From positions 1 through 21,549 of IMG/VR virus record IMGVR_UViG_3300042317_001116: 21,549 bases of DNA; one strand, written 5' to 3'. How positions within the stretch are numbered: the stretch's first letter is position 1; every line of letters begins with the position of its first letter. The position numbers and the translations under genes were made by a program. The notes beneath the pieces are model-generated. The model searched no databases. It had not been told where the DNA came from and saw nothing but the letters and a program-made list of their open reading frames with translations. The DNA is from a virus. This document shows positions 14,190-20,992 of this stretch, one piece after another.

Positions 14190-14492
14190 TCACCGCGTGG
14201 CGATCTCGATCGAATGGCGGGACAGGTCGTCGCGGTCCATCAGGTTGTAATACACGCAGAAGACCACGTTCGCCTGGCCGTGGCGGCTGATCAGGACGTC
14301 CCGCAACTTCTCCAGGTTCGTCAGGGCTCGATACTGGAACTTCTCCGGGAACGACACCCGGACGAACGTCGTCAGCGGAACCCCGACGAAGTGGTCGAAG
14401 AAGATCTGGGCCGGGGCGTCCTTGTACGCTTCCGGCTCGTAGACCACCCGGCAGGCGTCCCGCAGCTCGTCGGGGGTGATGGCCAGGTACAT
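14190..14492 (-). CDS. hypothetical protein following the replication initiator
   Basis: A 100-residue protein starting MYLAITPDELRDACRVVYEP at 14492, two bases after the stop of the initiator gene. It contains 'PAQIFFDHFVGVPLTTFVRV', 'ALTNLEKLRDVLISRHGQAN' and ends RHSIEIATR. The alternating pattern suggests an alpha/beta fold. No family is recognised. The close spacing implies co-translation with the initiator, so a role in replication is inferred from position only. Confidence 0.55.
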   Translation of the reverse strand: MYLAITPDELRDACRVVYEPEAYKDAPAQIFFDHFVGVPLTTFVRVSFPEKFQYRALTNLEKLRDVLISRHGQANVVFCVYYNLMDRDDLSRHSIEIATR

Positions 14493-14494
14493 GG

Positions 14495-15448
14495 TCAGGC
14501 CGCCCCCTCGCGGAGCTTGCGGATCATCTCCGCCTTCGTCCGCTCCAGGTCGTCCCCGTCCCCCGGCTCCGCCGTGGACCCCTTGGCCGCCTTCGCCTCG
14601 AGGTAGGCCTGGCGGCGGGCCGCCTGCTCCGAAGCCCCGCGGGCCCACTCCGACGCGGCCTCCGCCGCCGGGCGGCGCTCGTCGCCCGGCCGGGGGCCGC
14701 CGCGCTGCTCCCGGGGGTTGTCGAACTGCCCCCCCAGGACCTTGTCCACGAAGCCGGGGGCGACCAGCTGCGGCAGGGTGACCGGATCCCGGAAGTAGCG
14801 GCACCGTGGCAGGGCCTCGATCGCCGCCAGGGCCTTCTGGAACCATCCCTCCTCCGCCAGCCGGTCCGCCGCCTTGTCCGGGGCGTCCGGCAGCTTCCAG
14901 GGCCTCCCAGTCCCCGCCGCCCAGGCCTTCCGGAGGGTGTCCCAGCCGGGCGGCCCGGCAGGGCCGCTGCCCTGGTCCCCCTGCGCAGCATCCCCGGGGG
15001 AAGAAGAAGAATTTCTCTCTCCTCTATCTCTTCTCTCTGGTGCGCGTTTGCGCACCGACACGTGCGCGACAGCGCACGCACCCGTGCGCTCCTGCGCACC
15101 AGCCCGTGCGCCGTCCGCCCGGACGGAGTGTAAAGCCCGTGACTTAGCGGACTTAGAGAATCGGCGATCCCATCCGGGGATAGCAACGGTCCCGTTGTCC
15201 GCGTCGATCACCAGCCAGCCCACCGCCTCGACCTCCCGCCAGAAGTCCTCGTCGCCCCCGCAGATCCTCCCCAGGAGCCGGACCGACATCCGGGCCGTCC
15301 CGTCGGAGCTGTTCAGGGCCGCCCAGCCCCAGAGCATCAGGAGCCGGCCGACGACCTGGTCGGGGGCCAGCCCCGTCCGGTCGACCAGCTCGAGGACCTC
15401 GGGCTTCTGGGGGAGGCAGACGTCGTAGGGAATCCATTCACCGGCCAT
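14495..15448 (-). CDS. putative phage replication initiator / replisome organiser
   Basis: A 317-residue protein with two domains. The N-terminus (~1-105), MAGEWIPYDVCLPQKPEVLE with 'GRLLMLWGWAALNSSDG', 'LGRICGGDEDFWREVEAVGW' and 'VAIPGWDRRFSKSAKSRA', has the winged-helix pattern of phage replisome-organiser N-domains. A low-complexity linker (~106-165) follows. The C-terminal part (~168-317, GWDTLRKAWAAGTGRPWKLP, LPRCRYFRDPVTLPQLV) is helical, possibly a helicase-loading or partner-binding region. The linker-coding DNA holds an exact 22-bp iteron array, as expected for an initiator that binds inside its own gene. The start at 15448 has AAAGGAGG upstream and overlaps the previous small gene. 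Confidence 0.75.
   Translation of the reverse strand: MAGEWIPYDVCLPQKPEVLELVDRTGLAPDQVVGRLLMLWGWAALNSSDGTARMSVRLLGRICGGDEDFWREVEAVGWLVIDADNGTVAIPGWDRRFSKSAKSRALHSVRADGARAGAQERTGACAVAHVSVRKRAPERRDRGERNSSSSPGDAAQGDQGSGPAGPPGWDTLRKAWAAGTGRPWKLPDAPDKAADRLAEEGWFQKALAAIEALPRCRYFRDPVTLPQLVAPGFVDKVLGGQFDNPREQRGGPRPGDERRPAAEAASEWARGASEQAARRQAYLEAKAAKGSTAEPGDGDDLERTKAEMIRKLREGAA
15000..15126. other. candidate replication origin: 22-bp iterons plus AT/pyrimidine-rich tract
   Basis: GTGCGC occurs at 15040, 15062, 15084 and 15106, exactly 22 bp apart. In the first three copies it is followed after four bases by GCGCAC (15050, 15072, 15094), giving three perfect palindromes; the fourth copy is a half-site followed by another hairpin (CCGTCC/GGACGG, 15111-15126). 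Next to the array lies an unusual low-GC pyrimidine-rich run (about 15000-15038, e.g. TTTCTCTCTCCTCTATCTC), a possible unwinding element. Since 22 is not a multiple of three, the repeat shifts through all frames and is not a protein repeat. The layout matches an initiator-gene-embedded origin. Confidence 0.7.
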
Positions 15449-15599
15449 CCTGGCCTCCTTTCAACCGTGGCGGCCTCGACAGGATCGCCAGCCGCAGGGC
15501 CTTCGTCATGTATGCCGCCCGCTGCTCCGGCGTCACTCGCCGGAAGGCGGCCAGGAGGTCCGCGAACCAGCGGCGGGGGTTGGGGGTGTTACTGTTCAT
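15438..15599 (-). CDS. small protein between HNH and initiator genes
   Basis: A 53-residue frame starting MNSNTPNPRRWFADLLAAFR with a GGAGG ribosome site seven bases upstream, inside the end of the HNH gene. It contains a helical segment (RVTPEQRAAYMTKALRLAIL) and a basic tail ending GGQDGR. Its last codons contain the AAAGGAGG ribosome site of the initiator and it overlaps that start by 11 bases. No family is recognised. The ribosome sites and tight packing support a real gene. Confidence 0.55.
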   Translation of the reverse strand: MNSNTPNPRRWFADLLAAFRRVTPEQRAAYMTKALRLAILSRPPRLKGGQDGR

Positions 15600-16032
15600 G
15601 GTTGGCCTCCGTAGTCAGTTCGCTTCTCAGGTAGTCCTCGATACTCATTTCCCGTCGCTGGTTGTTGTGTGCCCGGCACTCGATCTGGCCGTTTGCGACA
15701 TTCAGCGGGCCGCCCTTGCATCTGGGAACGACGTGCCCAGCCTCTACTTCGTCGGAGCAAGGCCCCTTGCCGCGGCGCTTGAAGTAGCACTCCGTCCCAT
15801 GTGCGAGCGCGATGTCCACCTTCGTCTTTGCCTCACTGCTCTTTCGTAGGTGGATACTCCACTGCTCGATGTCGTCGATCGTGAACGGAAAAAAGGAATC
15901 GCTCGTGAGGTTGACCCATTCCGCCATCACCGAGAGAGCGGCGCGGCGGCGCTGGTCGGATGTTGGCCTGTCTGCGCCGCCAAGGTCGGCCAGGCGAATG
16001 GCACAGCACAAATGCAGTTCGTTCTCTGTCAT
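15589..16032 (-). CDS. HNH endonuclease coupled to the methyltransferase
   Basis: A 147-residue protein starting MTENELHLCCAIRLADLGGA. The N-terminal ~75 residues are helical and unassigned. The C-terminal HNH domain shows C82, C92, the core 'GHVVPRCKGG' (H100) with N111, and 'IECRAHNNQRR' (C119, H122), a full zinc-type HNH. The ATG overlaps the methyltransferase stop (ATGA, 16029-16032), so both are made from one message. It could be the cutting partner of the methyltransferase, a homing-type nuclease or a DNA-processing enzyme. Lower GC than the flanking genes matches the methyltransferase gene and suggests they moved together. Confidence 0.8.
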   Translation of the reverse strand: MTENELHLCCAIRLADLGGADRPTSDQRRRAALSVMAEWVNLTSDSFFPFTIDDIEQWSIHLRKSSEAKTKVDIALAHGTECYFKRRGKGPCSDEVEAGHVVPRCKGGPLNVANGQIECRAHNNQRREMSIEDYLRSELTTEANHEQ

Positions 16033-17435
16033 GACGCGGTGATCCTCTTGGTGGCGATGTCTGCAAAAATCTCGCTCTTTTCAATGCCGACGTATTTCCG
16101 GCCGTTTCGCACGGCCGCAACGCCGGTGGTCCCGCTGCCGTTGAACGGGTCCACGACCAGGTCGCCTGGCATTGAGGCGCACAGCACGACGGCCTCGACC
16201 AACGCGATCGGAAGCTGGGTCGGGAAGTCTGGGATCCGCTCGGCACATGTCCCAGTCAATCGCGGGATCTGCCAAACGTCGTCCCACAACTTGCCGCCGG
16301 CGGCAGCCCGGCTGTCGCCGTACTTCGTCTGCCGGTCGCTGGGCCGCGTCACGGGCTCAGGGTTAAAAACGAACGACCCAGGATCCTTGACGGCGTAGAA
16401 AATGTGCCGGCTTGTCCGGTTGAACTTGTTCGAGCAGTTCACGCCAAACGTCTCGTACCACTTGATCCACGATCGGATCGTGTATCCGGCGGCCTTCAGC
16501 TCGACGGCATACTCAGCGGCGTACTCGTCGCCGATCATCACCCACAGCGAACCGTCGTCAGTCAGGCAGTCCCAGCACAGCGCAAACCACTGCCGCACCC
16601 ACTTCATGTAGGCTGCGTCCGCGAGCCGGTCGGCCTGCTCGCCGTCTCCGTAGTCGATGCCAATGTTGTACGGCGGGTCTGTGAAGATCAGCCGCGCCGG
16701 CCCGTGTTCGCCGCGGACAGACTCCAGCCCGTCAAGAACGTCCACGTTGAGAATCGACCATTTCGGACGATCTGATTCGTGCCGCTCTGCCGCCGCCTTG
16801 GCGGCAGCCTGCTCGAGTTCCTGGCGGCGCTTGTCGCTGCGGATCTCGCGGAGCGCCTCGGCAGGCTTGATCTCACCGTGAATCACTTTCCTCGCGAGGT
16901 CCGGCCGCTTTGCGATTTGCTCAGCGCGACCCATCGTCGCCGGCGAAACCTTGGCCTCAGCAGCGCGGGCCTCGCGAGTGACAGCCACCTTCGGCTTTTT
17001 AGCCACTGGTTGATCATTGTGATCAACTTCTGGACGAGACTTCAGCCGCCCCGCGTTGTCGCGCGGCCTAACAGCTGCCGCCTGAGACTTCTTGCGATTT
17101 CCTTCCTCGGCAATCTTCGCCAGTTTTGCAGCCCACCTCGCGGACCCCTTGTCGCACTCCAGCTTGATCAGCGCTCGCCGAACGTCCTCAAGGTCGCGCC
17201 GCGCCCCGTTGAGCGACCAGGCGAACGCCCACGGGTCGCCGTCAAACTCCCGCGTTACTGGCTCGACGCCGGCCTCCAGGCAGGCCCTGTAGCGGTTGCG
17301 GCCGTCAAGAATCATGCCGTCGCACAGCGTGATGGGCTCCCGCTGGCCGTTCTCGCGAACGTCGGCCAGCAGCTCGCCGTAGCGGCCGTCGTCCATCATC
17401 GGGAAGGTGTCGGCCGCTGGGTGGTTCTTCATCAT
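16029..17435 (-). CDS. ParB-domain DNA methyltransferase (N4-cytosine/N6-adenine)
   Basis: A 468-residue protein. Residues ~15-110 are a ParB/sulfiredoxin-like domain (EPITLCDGMILDGRNRYRAC). Residues ~160-200 form a ParB-type HTH (SPATMGRAEQIAKRPDLARK). The catalytic domain has motif IV FTDPPYNIG (253-256 DPPY) before motif I DPFNGSGTTG (~429-438), the beta-class order for DNA amino-methyltransferases. The enzyme would methylate A or C within a site. The start at 17435 has an AGAGGA ribosome site ~8 bases upstream; earlier in-frame codons lack one. Codon use is less GC-rich than the neighbours. It may protect phage DNA or mark it for regulation, or act with the coupled HNH nuclease. Confidence 0.9.
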   Translation of the reverse strand: MMKNHPAADTFPMMDDGRYGELLADVRENGQREPITLCDGMILDGRNRYRACLEAGVEPVTREFDGDPWAFAWSLNGARRDLEDVRRALIKLECDKGSARWAAKLAKIAEEGNRKKSQAAAVRPRDNAGRLKSRPEVDHNDQPVAKKPKVAVTREARAAEAKVSPATMGRAEQIAKRPDLARKVIHGEIKPAEALREIRSDKRRQELEQAAAKAAAERHESDRPKWSILNVDVLDGLESVRGEHGPARLIFTDPPYNIGIDYGDGEQADRLADAAYMKWVRQWFALCWDCLTDDGSLWVMIGDEYAAEYAVELKAAGYTIRSWIKWYETFGVNCSNKFNRTSRHIFYAVKDPGSFVFNPEPVTRPSDRQTKYGDSRAAAGGKLWDDVWQIPRLTGTCAERIPDFPTQLPIALVEAVVLCASMPGDLVVDPFNGSGTTGVAAVRNGRKYVGIEKSEIFADIATKRITAS

Positions 17436-17458
17436 GACTCTGATCCTCTTTGGAATGA

Positions 17459-17488
17459 TGCAAACACTTCCGCGCTCTGTTACGTCAA
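17459..17488 (-). promoter_or_regulatory. possible promoter of the methyltransferase cassette
   Basis: The gap between the winged-helix gene and the methyltransferase has a T-run ending TTTTTTGACG. TTGACG (17483-17488) matches a -35 box and is followed after 18 bases by TTTGCA (17459-17464), a weak -10. The gap is A/T-rich for this genome. The cassette may therefore have its own promoter, as morons often do. Confidence 0.3.
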
Positions 17489-17497
17489 AAAAGCCTC

Positions 17498-17857
17498 TCA
17501 CGTCTTCACCCTCCACACCCGCGCCCCGGCCGTCCCGTGGCCCTTCCTCCGGGCCGCGAACCCGACCGCCTCGATCTGCCCCCGGCGGGCCAGCGTCCCG
17601 ATCACGGCCCCGAAGGCCCTGGCGTCGTGCGGGACCAGGCCCAGCCGCTGGCAGTGGTCGACGATCTCCTCGCCGGAGCGGGGCCGGCCGTCCGCCAGCA
17701 GCTCGAGCACCGCGGCCCGGGCGGCGTCAGCGTCGAAGCCGCGCCGCTCGGCCTTCTCCAGGCAGGCGGCCCCGGCCGCGATCCCGGCCTGGCGGGGCGC
17801 GGCGGCCTGGGTGAACAGGGGGCCGAAGTCGGGCCGCTCGGGGTAGTAGTCGCTCAC
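17498..17857 (-). CDS. winged-helix-like DNA-binding protein
   Basis: A 119-residue protein starting with GTG at 17857 (VSDYYPERPDFGPLFTQAAA), overlapping the previous stop as GTGA. Residues ~45-115 look like a winged helix: 'AAVLELLADGRPRSGEEIVD', 'AFGAVIGTLARRGQIEAVGF' and the wing 'GHGTAGARVWRVKT'. Similar small proteins occur in phage replication blocks near resolvases and SSB. Its partner or target is unknown. It is the last GC-rich gene before the methyltransferase cassette. Confidence 0.65.
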   Translation of the reverse strand: MSDYYPERPDFGPLFTQAAAPRQAGIAAGAACLEKAERRGFDADAARAAVLELLADGRPRSGEEIVDHCQRLGLVPHDARAFGAVIGTLARRGQIEAVGFAARRKGHGTAGARVWRVKT

Positions 17858-18054
17858 GACTCGTCCTCCCCGACGAGCCGCCGGTCGAGATCCGCGTTGA
17901 CGTCCCGGAGCGCCCGAACCAGGGCCAGGGCCCGGCAGTACATCTCGTCCCGGCGAGCGATCCGGTCCCGTAGTTGATCGTTCTCCGCCTCGAGCATCCG
18001 GGCCACCTCCGCCAGGTGGGCCCGCTGCCGCCGCTCTCGCATCCATCGAAACAT
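17854..18054 (-). CDS. small coiled-coil protein
   Basis: A 66-residue protein starting MFRWMRERRQRAHLAEVARM. Heptad-like hydrophobic spacing (LAEVARMLEAENDQLRDRI) marks a coiled coil, and the end is acidic (LVGEDES). Three ATGs follow a GGAGG ribosome site; 18054 has the best spacing. Its stop overlaps the GTG start of the winged-helix gene. No family is recognised; a small oligomerising partner is possible. Confidence 0.5.
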   Translation of the reverse strand: MFRWMRERRQRAHLAEVARMLEAENDQLRDRIARRDEMYCRALALVRALRDVNADLDRRLVGEDES

Positions 18055-18151
18055 CATCATTCCTCCGTGGTGATTTGGCCCCGTGACGTGGGGCGGACGG
18101 TCGGTCCAGGGTTCGGGAAGGTAAACCGCTCCTGGGTGCCGACAGCCGGTG

Positions 18152-18517
18152 TTACTTCGCGACCTCCGGCGGCGCTGTCCCTGCGGTCGTGATGCCGCTG
18201 CGGCCGGGACCGGCCGGATGGTCGTCTTCGAGCGCCATGACCTCGTAGATGGCGTTCTCGATGTCACGACGAAGCCTGGCGAAAATGCCCTGGCAGTGGG
18301 CGACGGCCTCGACGTGGTGCCGGAACACCCGCTTGTCCGTCGTCGGCCAGTAGTGGTCGACGCGGCCGTCCTCGTAGTGCAGCAGCTCGTACCCTCGCTG
18401 CGGCCGCTCGAACGTGGCCCGCCGGATCCGGTAGCAGGGCCGCTGGTCGTTCGAGATCCACGCGAACGCTTCCCAGACGGTCTCTCCGTGCTCGAACCGA
18501 TCAGAATGGGATGTCAT
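18152..18517 (-). CDS. hypothetical protein downstream of the SSB-like gene
   Basis: A 121-residue protein starting MTSHSDRFEHGETVWEAFAW. It contains aromatic beta-like segments (YRIRRATFERPQRGYELLHY, GRVDHYWPTTDKRVF) and a helix (HHVEAVAHCQGIFARLRRDI), then a disordered Pro/Gly-rich end. The ATG has a GGGAGGG ribosome site and overlaps the SSB-like gene by 17 bases. No known family; placement in the recombination block suggests a DNA-related role. Confidence 0.55.
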   Translation of the reverse strand: MTSHSDRFEHGETVWEAFAWISNDQRPCYRIRRATFERPQRGYELLHYEDGRVDHYWPTTDKRVFRHHVEAVAHCQGIFARLRRDIENAIYEVMALEDDHPAGPGRSGITTAGTAPPEVAK

Positions 18518-18968
18518 CGGGCGACCCTCCCTGGCCGGCGGCCTCCACCTTTTGCTTCGAGGTCCGGGCCGCGGCCTTCGCCGGCGGGGCGGCCGTCCCG
18601 GGGTTGGCCGACGCGGCGAACCCGTTGACGTAGATCACCGGCTCCCCGGTCGTCTTCTTCGTGCCGCGCTTCGTCGTGACGATCACCCGCCGGCCGACCG
18701 CGTCGTCGCCCAGGTCCTGGTCGCGGGGGATCCCCAGCGCGTCCAGGAGTTGCATCGCCGACTTGTGGTCCCGCTTCTGTGACGGGTCCAGCCACTTCTC
18801 GATCGGCGAGTAGTCGCCCTCCACCGGCTGGAGCGTGACGATCAGCGCCGTTCGGCTCTGGTCCTTGGCAGACCACTCATTCACCTTGACGATCTCGCAC
18901 TCGTGATCCCCGTCCGGCAGCAGCTGCTCCGCCGCCTCGTAGTCCTGGTCGAACTGTTCAAACCGCAT
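18501..18968 (-). CDS. single-stranded DNA-binding-like protein with acidic C-tip
   Basis: A 155-residue protein starting MRFEQFDQDYEAAEQLLPDG. The pattern 'LLPDGDHECEIVKVNEWSAK', then 'TALIVTLQPVEGDYSPIEKW' and 'VGRRVIVTTKRGTKKTTGEP' followed by 'VIYVNGF' suggests an OB-type fold similar to phage DUF669/SSB-like proteins. A flexible Ala/Pro/Lys linker ends in SPDDIPF, nearly identical to the tip that SSB uses to bind partners. The start at 18968 has a GGGAGGAG ribosome site; an upstream in-frame start would overlap the previous gene. It follows a Sak4-type ATPase, and annealase/ATPase plus SSB pairs are common in phage recombination. Confidence 0.75.
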   Translation of the reverse strand: MRFEQFDQDYEAAEQLLPDGDHECEIVKVNEWSAKDQSRTALIVTLQPVEGDYSPIEKWLDPSQKRDHKSAMQLLDALGIPRDQDLGDDAVGRRVIVTTKRGTKKTTGEPVIYVNGFAASANPGTAAPPAKAAARTSKQKVEAAGQGGSPDDIPF

Positions 18969-19233
18969 GGGCCGACTCCTCCCTGACTCGCAAGACCAAA
19001 CCCTCGCGGTCCGCATACGCTCGGACCGCCTCAACGTGTTCCGGCTGATATGAAAAGTGGCCGTAGGCCTTCGGCGGTGGCCACAGGCCCGCGGCCTCGA
19101 GGACCCGTTTCACCTCCCAGATCCCCATCGCGATCCGCTCGTCGATCAGCAGCTGCTCGAGCTGCCGGCGAGTGATCCCGGACAGTGGCCAGTCGCCCCT
19201 CATCCGCGTCCAGGTGGTGTGCCATTCAGGCAT
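18958..19233 (-). CDS. hypothetical protein between ATPase and SSB-like genes
   Basis: A 91-residue protein starting MPEWHTTWTRMRGDWPLSGI, with a GGAGGTG ribosome site before 19233. Helical segments 'TRRQLEQLLIDERIAMGIWE' and 'VKRVLEAAGLWPPPKAYGHF', then 'YQPEHVEAVRAYADREGLVL', resemble a small HTH/winged DNA-binding unit. No family can be assigned. It overlaps the ATPase gene by 8 bases and the SSB-like gene by 11 bases, so the three are probably one translation unit. Confidence 0.55.
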   Translation of the reverse strand: MPEWHTTWTRMRGDWPLSGITRRQLEQLLIDERIAMGIWEVKRVLEAAGLWPPPKAYGHFSYQPEHVEAVRAYADREGLVLRVREESAHAV

Positions 19234-20158
19234 TCGCCACCTCCGGCTCGATCTGGTCGTGTCGCTGGCCGATCAGGGCCTCGAGCTGCTTGACCTGGTC
19301 GGCCGTCAGCTGGCCCTCGCTGCCCATCTGCTCGACGTAGTCGCCGGCCTTCCCCAGGGCCTCGACGATCTTGCAGGCGGCGATCCGTTCGGCCAGCCGG
19401 TCGAACAAGCTGGGCTCCGCCCGGGTGGCGGACGGGGCCGGCGCGGCCGCGAAGATCGGGGCCAGGGCCTCGATCGTCATCGGGATCTCCGGGGCCAGCC
19501 CGAACCGGTTCTTCGCGTCCCAGGCCGCGGTCCGCTCCGTGAACAGGACCCGCTCCTTTCCGCCCTTGGCCCGGTTGCGGCCGTCGGCACCCTCGACGAT
19601 CCGCGTCCGGTAGTTGGCGAACAGCAGGAGGTCGCTCCATTCCTTGACCAGCGGCCCGACCTGTTTCGACAGCTTCAGCTCGTAGCGGTCCCAGCCCTCG
19701 TCCATGTCGGGCGGGCTCGTCCGCTTCACGGTCGAGTGACCGACCAGCAGGACGTGGACGCCACGGTCGACGATCTGGTCGCAGAGGCCCAGCAGCGTCG
19801 AGAACTGCTCGGCCAGCTTCACGAACCCCTTCCCGAATCCGTAGTCCTCCACGGACCGCTTCCCGTCCTTCTTCAGCATGTGATCGAGCAGCGACCGTTC
19901 CGCCCAGTCGATCGAGTCGATGACGACCGTCCCGAACCCCTGGGGGTCGCCGCTCAGATCGACGAGCGCCCCGTACAGGGTCATCCAGTCCGGGCACCGC
20001 ACCCGGGCCACGTCGAGCCGCCCCGTCCCGTCCTCGGTGTCGAGGATCACCGGGTTGGGCCACTGGGCGGCCAGCGTCGACTTCCCGATCCCCTCGGTCC
20101 CGTAGGCCACCCCGCGGACGGCCCCCTTCCTGATCCCTCGCTCGATCTTCAGCGCCAT
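19226..20158 (-). CDS. Sak4/RecA-like phage recombination ATPase
   Basis: A 310-residue P-loop ATPase. Walker A is VAYGTEGIGKST (GTEGIGKS at 20-27), after the short strand pattern 'GIRKGAVRGVAYG'. Walker B is GFGTVVIDSIDWAE (~78-82). Downstream come 'VLLVGHSTVKRTSPPDMDEG' and 'GPLVKEWSDLLLFANYRT', typical of the AAA_24 / phage nucleotide-binding group that includes Sak4 single-strand annealing proteins. The C-terminal ~80 residues are helical (FDRLAERIAACKIVEALGK). The ATG at 20158 has AAGGAG upstream. It heads a block with an SSB-like gene, as in other phage recombination modules. A helicase-loader role cannot be excluded. Confidence 0.85.
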   Translation of the reverse strand: MALKIERGIRKGAVRGVAYGTEGIGKSTLAAQWPNPVILDTEDGTGRLDVARVRCPDWMTLYGALVDLSGDPQGFGTVVIDSIDWAERSLLDHMLKKDGKRSVEDYGFGKGFVKLAEQFSTLLGLCDQIVDRGVHVLLVGHSTVKRTSPPDMDEGWDRYELKLSKQVGPLVKEWSDLLLFANYRTRIVEGADGRNRAKGGKERVLFTERTAAWDAKNRFGLAPEIPMTIEALAPIFAAAPAPSATRAEPSLFDRLAERIAACKIVEALGKAGDYVEQMGSEGQLTADQVKQLEALIGQRHDQIEPEVANA

Positions 20159-20159
20159 C

Positions 20160-20381
20160 TCACTCTCCTTGGGTAAAAACGCCGCGGGCGGGCTCCGCCA
20201 CCCGCGGCCGGTTGCATCCCTGCCCCCGCCGGCTCCGCCGGCTTCCTGCGGCCCGGCATCCCGTGCCGTGCCGCTCCTCCTGAATCTGAATCGCGACCAG
20301 GGCCAGCCCAGCCAGGGCCACCACCACGAAGGTGGCCGCCATGGCCGCGACCGCGATCACGACACCGTGGACGATGGTCAC
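20160..20381 (-). CDS. small single-span membrane protein
   Basis: A 73-residue frame beginning with GTG at 20381 (VTIVHGVVIAVAAMAATFVV), overlapping the previous stop as GTGA. One transmembrane helix spans residues ~5-29 (continuing VVALAGLALVAIQ). The tail is basic and Cys/Gly/Arg-rich and is encoded by two GC-rich hairpins, so the true C-terminus could serve mainly as RNA structure. The function is unknown; small membrane peptides in early regions sometimes act in superinfection exclusion. Confidence 0.5.
   Translation of the reverse strand: MTIVHGVVIAVAAMAATFVVVALAGLALVAIQIQEERHGTGCRAAGSRRSRRGQGCNRPRVAEPARGVFTQGE
20181..20242. repeat. two tandem GC-rich hairpins sharing GGCTCCGCC
   Basis: GCCGCGGG (20181-20188) pairs with CCCGCGGC (20201-20208) around an inner GGC-TCC-GCC. 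About 20 bases later GCCGGC-TCC-GCCGGC (20228-20242) forms a second stem. Both carry GGCTCCGCC in the loop region. They lie just before the ATPase ribosome site and could modulate its expression or act as partial terminators. Confidence 0.45.
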
Positions 20382-20629
20382 TCGAAGACCTCCCCTTCGG
20401 TGTCGTTCGCGAGCGGCCGGAACTCGTCCAGCGTGGCCTTCGCCCGCAGCAGCAGCGCGGCCCCGGCCGGGATAAAGTAGGTGTTCACCCCGACCGGCCG
20501 GATCTCGGAGACCAGCCGCTCGAGGACCCGGCCGGGGGCGATCAGCTTTTGAACGATCTCGGCCCGCCGCTGCGCCCAGCGGTGCTCCGGTCCCTTGCGG
20601 TACATGGCGCGGTGTCGTCCCTGAACCAT
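20378..20629 (-). CDS. hypothetical small protein
   Basis: An 83-residue protein starting MVQGRHRAMYRKGPEHRWAQ. It has a basic helical start, then 'IVQKLIAPGRVLERLVSEIR', 'GVNTYFIPAGAALLLRAKAT' and an acidic end (ANDTEGEVFE). No family is recognised. It begins three bases after the previous stop and ends overlapping the GTG of the membrane protein, so it is part of the early operon. Confidence 0.55.
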   Translation of the reverse strand: MVQGRHRAMYRKGPEHRWAQRRAEIVQKLIAPGRVLERLVSEIRPVGVNTYFIPAGAALLLRAKATLDEFRPLANDTEGEVFE

Positions 20630-20632
20630 GGG

Positions 20633-20869
20633 TCAAAACTCCGCGATCATGGTGGGGTGGATGATGTGCTCCGTCCCCGACCGGTCGGCGATCACGATCA
20701 TTCCGCCGGCGTTCGCGTCGAGCACCCGGCCCGGGATCGGCATCGCGCCGACCGACGGCTGGAACCAGTGCTCCTCCCCCACCCTGATCGCGTGGCCGTA
20801 GGTCTCGGCCATCCCGGCCACCGCCGCGGCGGCCTCCGCATCACCTGGCATCCGTTCGCTGGCATCCAT
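20633..20869 (-). CDS. hypothetical small protein
   Basis: A 78-residue protein starting MDASERMPGDAEAAAAVAGM with an AGGAG ribosome site ~10 bases upstream. The second half is beta-rich: 'IRVGEEHWFQPSVGAMPIPG', 'RVLDANAGGMIVIADRSGTE', 'HIIHPTMIAEF'. This resembles a small beta-barrel, but no family is recognised. It is the first gene of usual size after the operator-like region. Confidence 0.55.
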   Translation of the reverse strand: MDASERMPGDAEAAAAVAGMAETYGHAIRVGEEHWFQPSVGAMPIPGRVLDANAGGMIVIADRSGTEHIIHPTMIAEF

Positions 20870-20899
20870 GCCGATGTCTCCTGTGAAGTGTCGGTATCT

Positions 20900-20968
20900 C
20901 TAAAACGAACCGGCCGCGATCAGCCGGGCAACGATCACCAGCAGCTCGATCCAAAACTCGACGTTCAT
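20900..20968 (-). CDS. 22-residue hydrophobic micro-ORF
   Basis: An ATG at 20968 with a clear GGAGG ribosome site opens a 22-codon frame ending TAG: it starts MNVEFWIELLVIVARLIAAG and ends SF. The peptide is a likely membrane helix. It lies between the operator-like palindrome and the first early gene, in the leader of the operon. It may be a small toxin-like or membrane regulator, or a leader peptide that sets translation of what follows. Confidence 0.45.
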   Translation of the reverse strand: MNVEFWIELLVIVARLIAAGSF

Positions 20969-20992
20969 GTCGTCCTCCGTGACGATGGGCCA

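Noticed and set aside
13762-14201. Direct repeat TTCACCGCGTGGC at 13762-13774 and 14189-14201
   Set aside because: One copy is the 3' end of a coding sequence and the other lies in a short gap. A small duplication is possible, but nothing else supports a function.
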